Source of the DNA: Calliopum simillimum
Taxonomy: Eukaryota; Arthropoda; Insecta; Diptera; Lauxaniidae
Length of the DNA: 64,000 nucleotides
Direction: 5' to 3'
Assembly: GCA_951812925.1 (NCBI GenBank)
Contig: OX638369.1
Location: 22,101,329-22,165,328, forward strand
In this document: in pieces, positions 58,811 through 64,000 of the stretch
Layout of the letters: each line of letters starts with the position of its first letter
Position numbering within the stretch: position 1 is the stretch's first letter
The notes under the pieces: generated by a model
Told to the model about the DNA's origin: nothing
Database searches by the model: none
The model's input: only the letters and a program-made list of their open reading frames with translations
Translations under genes and position numbers: made by a program

Positions 58811-61379
58811 TGTTGTGAATTGAAATGAAGACTTGAAACGCAAATAGTGCTATGTAAAAAGTATTAAATTCTTAAAATTTTAGCACTTTTTGAAACAATC
58901 CTATCCACTGTGCTTCAATATGTTTGCAATATTTCGATATGCCATATATTTGTTGTCTTAGCTTATACCCATGGGTTACTGGTTTTTTATTGTGTTTTTT
59001 CTGGGCAAGCAAAACAATCAAAATCACAGCCAGAGTAGCAGCAGGAGTGTTTATGTCTAGCTTGAAACCTACGCTTGTATTTTTCATGCGCGTGTCATAT
59101 GAAATATGTAAAAGAGACTGAAAAAGGAATTTTGTGTGGTATAAAATTTGACAACGGCAATCAAAGCAGCAGCAGCAACAAAAAATAAAAGCAAAATAAA
59201 ACTGGCAATTTCTGCATTGCAATTGAATTTCATTGAAATATTAATGCGCAATTTAAATCCTTGGCAAATCCTGCACCATTTATTGACAGTCAGAGGCGAA
59301 CACACAAGCTCAGGTTCAAAAGTTATCATGCACGAATGACGGCTGCCGTCATTCAGATTGTTGTAGTTGATGCTACCAACCACTACAAGTAGAAAAAACT
59401 GACCGCATAGCATTAAAATTCCCTTCAGAGAATTGACCTCTTGTACTTGTCGTTTTGTTTTGCTGCAGTATAGAGGGATGGTAGAGTTTTTTACTCTTTT
59501 GTGCCATTTAAGCGTGACGTATGTTATTTTTTTTTTTAAGAGAAAAAATTTTGAAATTTTTTTTCATTTGTACAAAAGCACTCTTGTCACATCAAGCGCT
59601 GATATTGCCCCCGTGCATAGTTTTATTCTGCCATCTCCTTTGATTGATAGTTCGATTTGTTTGTTTGAAGGTGAATTTAATTTTCCAAAATCCCCAATCG
59701 CTTGTTCGGTGACAACAAGACTTTTCTTTGGGTAGGGAAAGTTGTGTCAAAAGTTTATGCAAGCAAATTTGTGCAGCATAGTAGGGTTTTTTTCTTTATT
59801 TTCAAAGTATTCTGAACTTTTCATTTCTAGTCTACATAAATAATTAATTCAATTTATTGAACGACAAATACAAGTGTCAAGTTCTATTTAATTAAATGCT
59901 GCATTTTAAATTTTGTAGCAGCTTGTCGTGCAATTAATTTCATTTAAGTTTTTTCCAATTGAAAATGGAAAGTGAGAAAATTTCATTAGTGAGTTAAACT
60001 GTAGTTAAGTTGAAAGTGAATGTGATTAAATTAAAATTTTTAAGGTTATTCATACGCACGAAAAAATCAATGGTTTGTAATGGTTTTGTGCATTTGTATA
60101 GCATGCAGCATTTTAGTTGCCACTCACAATCTTTCCCACAATAATGTTGATTTTGCTACATTACTCTATAGCAAAACGAACACATAAAAAAAGCTGCTGA
60201 CAAGAATCTCTGATTTGAATGAAGTAAATTCACATTCACTTCTCATGAAGCGCACAAGTAGCAATTATTACGCATTTCTTTGTGTTGGCTTCCCACAATT
60301 TTCTTGGTATTTTTATTCTTTTGCTTTTTTCGGTCTAAGCTCCCTACCCCGCTTACTCCACACTTTTAAATTCTTCACTTGCTATGCTGTTTACTTACTT
60401 AAGTTGGCTTACATTGTGAAGTTACGTTTGAAAATGTCCCGTAACTACTTGGACAAAGCATAATACAGGGGGAAAAAAGAAATACTTGTACTTTGAGTAA
60501 AACAAATACAAAAAAGAAAAAATGTATTAAATAAAATCAGCAGAGAAAAAAGTAGTGTAAAAACCAAAGCAGTGCCAGCAGGAAGTGTCATGACAAGGCA
60601 GACCAACAACTAGACAGGCTGACGTTGCGGAAGCGTTAGAGAGACAGTCAACCAGAAGAGGAGCAACAGCATCACAAAAAGGATACTTCGTACAGAGAGC
60701 GAAAAATTAATACACATAATTCCTATGTTTAATTAAAGAATCATTGTATGTTTGTAGAAAAAAAAATATTTTTATTGTATTTATAATAACATTTGTGGAG
60801 TTTAAAATTTGTATTTGTCATTTAGAATACTGTAGAGTAAACGCTATTGTAAAATCTATTGGTTGGAGGATTTTATGGTAGCTTTAGGTCCTGTTATTGC
60901 GGTTACACGTTGATAATCTAAGTTTGCTTTTTCGACATTTGTAGAGTTTTAACTATGAATATTGACTGTAAAGATCTGAATACTATTCCGAAGGGATAGT
61001 TTTAGCTCAGTGTTTTTGACACATAAAAAAGTAATCTTTTTTATGCTGAACTATCGATACAATCTGGGTTTTCTGTTTTTGACATTTGTACAGTTTTATC
61101 CATGAATAATATTTACTTTAAAGAAGCTATATATGAGCCAGTTATTTTACATGTAGCCTAAGTCCACTCAATGGCAAAAGTAATGTTACAATTTGAACTG
61201 GCTGTCATTTTGTTAGAAATTGGGCACTGTTTTCACAGAAAGTTTGCCCTGTAACGTGAAATTGATGGCATTATGTTAAAATGATCAGTAAAAGCACATA
61301 TTCTATTTGACATTACTTTTCACTTTGAATTTAATTTGGGCCACTTTCAAAATAACCGGCTCATAAACATATAAAAGCT
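58811..61379. other. Unassigned DNA
   Basis: No gene recognised. CAGCAG triplets lie at 59163-59180. Frames at 58872-59413 overlap on both strands and show no family motif. 60470-60700 is purine-rich. Confidence 0.45.
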
Positions 61380-62010
61380 AGTGTCTGGATGTTCCTTATA
61401 GGATCTTAAACGGCTAGACTGATCACTGTGAAAATTTATATACGAGTATATATGGAGGAATCCATGCGAAATTTTTTGACGAAAAATAAAAATCGATTTT
61501 TAACCCGGAAATGTGTTTTTAAAGAGCTTCCGATGACCCATTCAAACGGCTATCGGTTGCGCCAAATCCGATATATCCACTAAACAGTTTATTGTGTTGA
61601 CCGATTTTTCCGTTTTTCCATGATTTTGAGGCGTAAAAAACTCGAAATGAGTGCATTTTCAAGGTTTCAAGTTGGGAGAACTTGTTTCTTGTAGGTATCC
61701 TGAAATATATTTTCGTCATGGATAAAAAAAATTGTGTGCATGCGGAATATGATTTTTCTTCATTTACATATATTTTTCTACTTTTCATATCGTGGCCCCG
61801 AAATTTTTTGTCCAACCCATTCTTAAAATGTTCGTCGAAGTGTCCTTTGGTAGTGGAGATTTTCATATTGCCCTCAGGAGCTTGATATGACTGATGCGCG
61901 GGAAAATATTTTATATGTAATCTGCACGCTAATTCTAATTTTTTTATTAGCGGATGAACGCAAGTGTCTATCATTCTCCGCATAAATTTTTTTATATTAC
62001 TCAACACATT
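61380..62010. repeat. Unclassified repeat-like block with a 162-codon frame
   Basis: The block starts with ATATAAAAGCTAGTGTCTGG then CTTAAACGGCTAGACTGATC, wording typical of dispersed fly repeats. A minus-strand frame of 162 codons (61519-62007) has mixed, non-repetitive composition. It starts MLSNIKKFMRRMIDTC and ends GATDSRLNGSSEAL, but I recognise no domain in it. It is the longest frame in the window that is not made of simple repeats, apart from part of the LINE. A transposon-derived origin is more likely than a host gene. Confidence 0.3.
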
Positions 62011-62127
62011 ATTTTAAATTTATACAATTAAACCAATTAACAATTAGAATGGCTATCCACAAGTTTTACATTTTTTCTAAAATAATTGCCGTTTTCTTTG
62101 TTATATTACAGTTCTGAAACACTTCGT

Positions 62128-62250
62128 CATTCTCCGTATAGTCATTATCCGTTTAATCATTCTCCGTTTAATCATCCTCCGTTTGATCATTCTCCATCTT
62201 TTTTGCAAAACATTTCGTCGCTCTCCACTTAGTAACCCTCCACTTAGTTT
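62128..62250 (+). repeat. 15 bp tandem repeat (CATTCTCCGTTTAAT)
   Basis: Five consecutive 15-base units run from 62128 to 62198 with a constant period. Looser versions (CGCTCTCCACTTAGT, AACCCTCCACTTAGT) continue at 62218-62250. Confidence 0.95.
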
Positions 62251-63851
62251 TTTTTTTTTGTTAGTTTTGCTTAAACCAAATTTCGGTTCTATGAAATTTT
62301 AACGATTTAAGCTTCGATCAGATTTCAGCGAATTAAGCTATTATTTTTTAGTGTATAATTGTAATGGCGAACGTTAAGAAACAGAAGATTTAAAATAAAT
62401 TTTCGAAACAACTATCTGTCGACCCAAAAAATTTATGTTGGACTTTTCTGAAGTTTATTTAAACGTTTTGAGACTAAAATATTATTTTAATTTTTTAAAT
62501 ATATCGTTTAAGTGAAACTTAAAAAAAAAACATATAGCAACCCTAAAAATTTAAAAATAAAATGAAACAAAAATATAAAAAAAAAATGGTTGGGGACAAA
62601 TGTAGTTGTAAATTTATTTAATAAAAAAAGAAATAAATTCAATTTTCGCCGTGTAAACGTAACTAAAAATACACCGCATGATACACAAGAAAAAAAAGCG
62701 CACAAAAGTGAACTGAACCTAAAAGCAATAAAATATAATTGTGTTTTTTTATTATACGCTATTTCTTTGCATTGTTTCTTCAGATAAGTTTTTCATTGTT
62801 TCACTTATTCTTTTTGCGTTAGTTTGCTATTTTGTGTGCGTGTGTGTGTGTGTTAAATTTTTCCAGCTGTAGTTGTGTAAATGCTGCGCGTAACATTTAA
62901 AATTTATAAGTTTAAGCTTTTTGGTTAAGTTTTACTTTTTTGTTCGCTGCTCACTCAACATTTGCTGCGCTTGATTTTCTTTTACTGTTTGCAAGAAAAA
63001 CAATCTGAGAAAATTGAATCTGTTTTTGTGATAATTTGGTTGTTTTTTTTTTTTGCATTCCTATTATTTTATTTAAATTATTTTTTATAATATGCGCAAA
63101 GTATGCACAAAGTTTTATTTAAAGAAAAGCGGATTTTTGCTACTTATAATGTTTTATTTTAGATTTTGTGCGTAATAATATTAATGGAAATTTTTATATT
63201 TCAAAAGTTGAAATGTTCAAAAAATTTACATATAATTGCGTTGAGAAAAGTTAAAACATATTTCAAATAAATGCGAAATATTCGCTAAGCTTTTTAGTCC
63301 TTAGTGTGCTCAAGATTTTCTTCTTTTCGAAAACTTTTTCAACATCACAGACATTGCTGCTACAAATTATCAAGTCCCTTTTCAACAAATCACTTTGATT
63401 TCATACTGCCTGATCAGCGTTTTCAATAACTTTGCTTTGTTGCATGCAACACTTTTCCGTATGCTGTTGCTGTTTGCTTGTCAACAAGCACACATACATC
63501 AAAAACATTTTCAAACTGAAGTGGGCTCCATTTTTTTTTTTTTTTTTTCAACACATTAAATGCGATATCTTTCGATTTTGTTGCTGTTCTCGGTTATTTT
63601 CATTCATGCTTTGCCACATTTTTCAAATTAGAATTTCAAAAAGCCTTTAACAGCTACAACCAACAACAGCGGCATCTCTCAACAATTTCAACACTCATTG
63701 TAAACTCATTGAAAAGTGCTTGTCTTGAAAAAAGAAAGAAAAAATACCAGAATAAAAAATGAGATGAAAAATGCTAAGAAAAAATCAACAGAAATGCCGC
63801 TAAAATGAAGTAAAGCAAAAAAGCAAAACATAATAAACTTAAAGGACCAAA
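62251..63851. other. Unassigned AT-rich DNA
   Basis: (GT)n lies at 62832-62854 and poly-T at 63529-63549. No gene recognised. Confidence 0.5.
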
Positions 63852-63998
63852 ATGTCGCTCACCCCATATCCTGAAGCAGTGACACCATTTTTATGTGACT
63901 TGCTGTTACTGCTGCTACTAGTTCTGCTTTTGCTGCACTCTTCCTTATTTATAGTCATCATCGGCATCGCTGAATGCACAGTGGTTATTGAGCTTTAA
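63852..63998 (+). other. Candidate 48-codon membrane micro-ORF
   Basis: The frame starts ATG in a CCAAAATG context, close to the fly start consensus (CAAAATG), and ends with TAA at 63996-63998. The product would be MSLTPYPEAV, then an uninterrupted leucine-rich stretch (about residues 14-41) ending in FIVIIGIA, and a short tail with one cysteine. It would be a single-pass membrane peptide. The leucine run comes from CTG/TTG/CTA triplets, so it may be a chance reading of triplet-rich DNA. Upstream sequence is A-rich, like many fly 5' leaders, but no promoter or splice signal is identified. Confidence 0.2.
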
Positions 63999-64000
63999 AT

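Noticed and set aside
1..64000. CRISPR array, bacterial operon or phage
   Set aside because: The tandem arrays have no unique spacers of constant length, and the sequence is clearly eukaryotic with LINEs and mariner-type transposons.

Overview
This 64 kb window is AT-rich eukaryotic DNA, most likely from a higher fly (Diptera). The support is indirect: mariner, pogo-like and piggyBac-like DNA transposons, insect-type non-LTR retrotransposons, many CAA/GTT/CAG-type simple repeats, and short repeats carrying a GTGGGCGTGGC core that I associate with fly genomes. A tephritid-like fly with a large genome is my guess, not a demonstrated fact. I found no host protein-coding gene, exon set, rRNA or tRNA gene that I can defend. 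The window reads as intergenic DNA or the inside of a very long intron, and most long open frames are by-products of repeats.

Layout. 0-5 kb: a broken LINE (reverse transcriptase, RNase H, C-terminal CCHC domain, minus strand) sits between two ~250-300 bp inverted arms. 5-10 kb: a repeat family carrying the palindrome GTTCGATTAATCGAAC, a long degenerate CATAAAAATCTCATGA array and a ~110 bp tandem array. 11-17 kb: a small RT fragment, a ~144 bp tandem repeat, a TATAG microsatellite and a ~180 bp degenerate tandem. 17-20 kb: a palindromic MITE, a tRNA-like SINE head and two foldback-type inverted repeats. 26.6-27.2 kb: a dead mariner transposase. 29.6-31 kb: a second LINE RT kept in one frame with four stops. 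34.6-35.6 kb: a 459 bp tandem duplication of the palindrome family.

37-46.7 kb is the densest nest: a GGGGCTAGTGTGGAC element with a pogo/Tigger-like coding trace; a foldback; a 3015 bp element with 27 bp terminal inverted repeats and TA duplications, holding three ~424 bp modules; a 907 bp piggyBac-like element with exact TTAA flanks nested in a GGGTAATGTGGA element; and an ~870 bp palindrome. 48.8-50.1 kb is a ~140 bp tandem array with a palindromic MITE. 53.7-55.6 kb is a degenerate satellite of ~72 bp units alternating in two types. 57.3-58.0 kb is a ~109-copy pure GTAAAAA heptamer array followed by a decayed GTGAAAA-type array. The rest is low-complexity or unrecognised sequence.

No gene set here works as a pathway. 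The biology is that of transposon nesting, foldback DNA and satellite formation. The most unusual items are the dispersed 16 bp palindrome family, the dimeric satellite, the heptamer array and the cluster of elements with look-alike termini.
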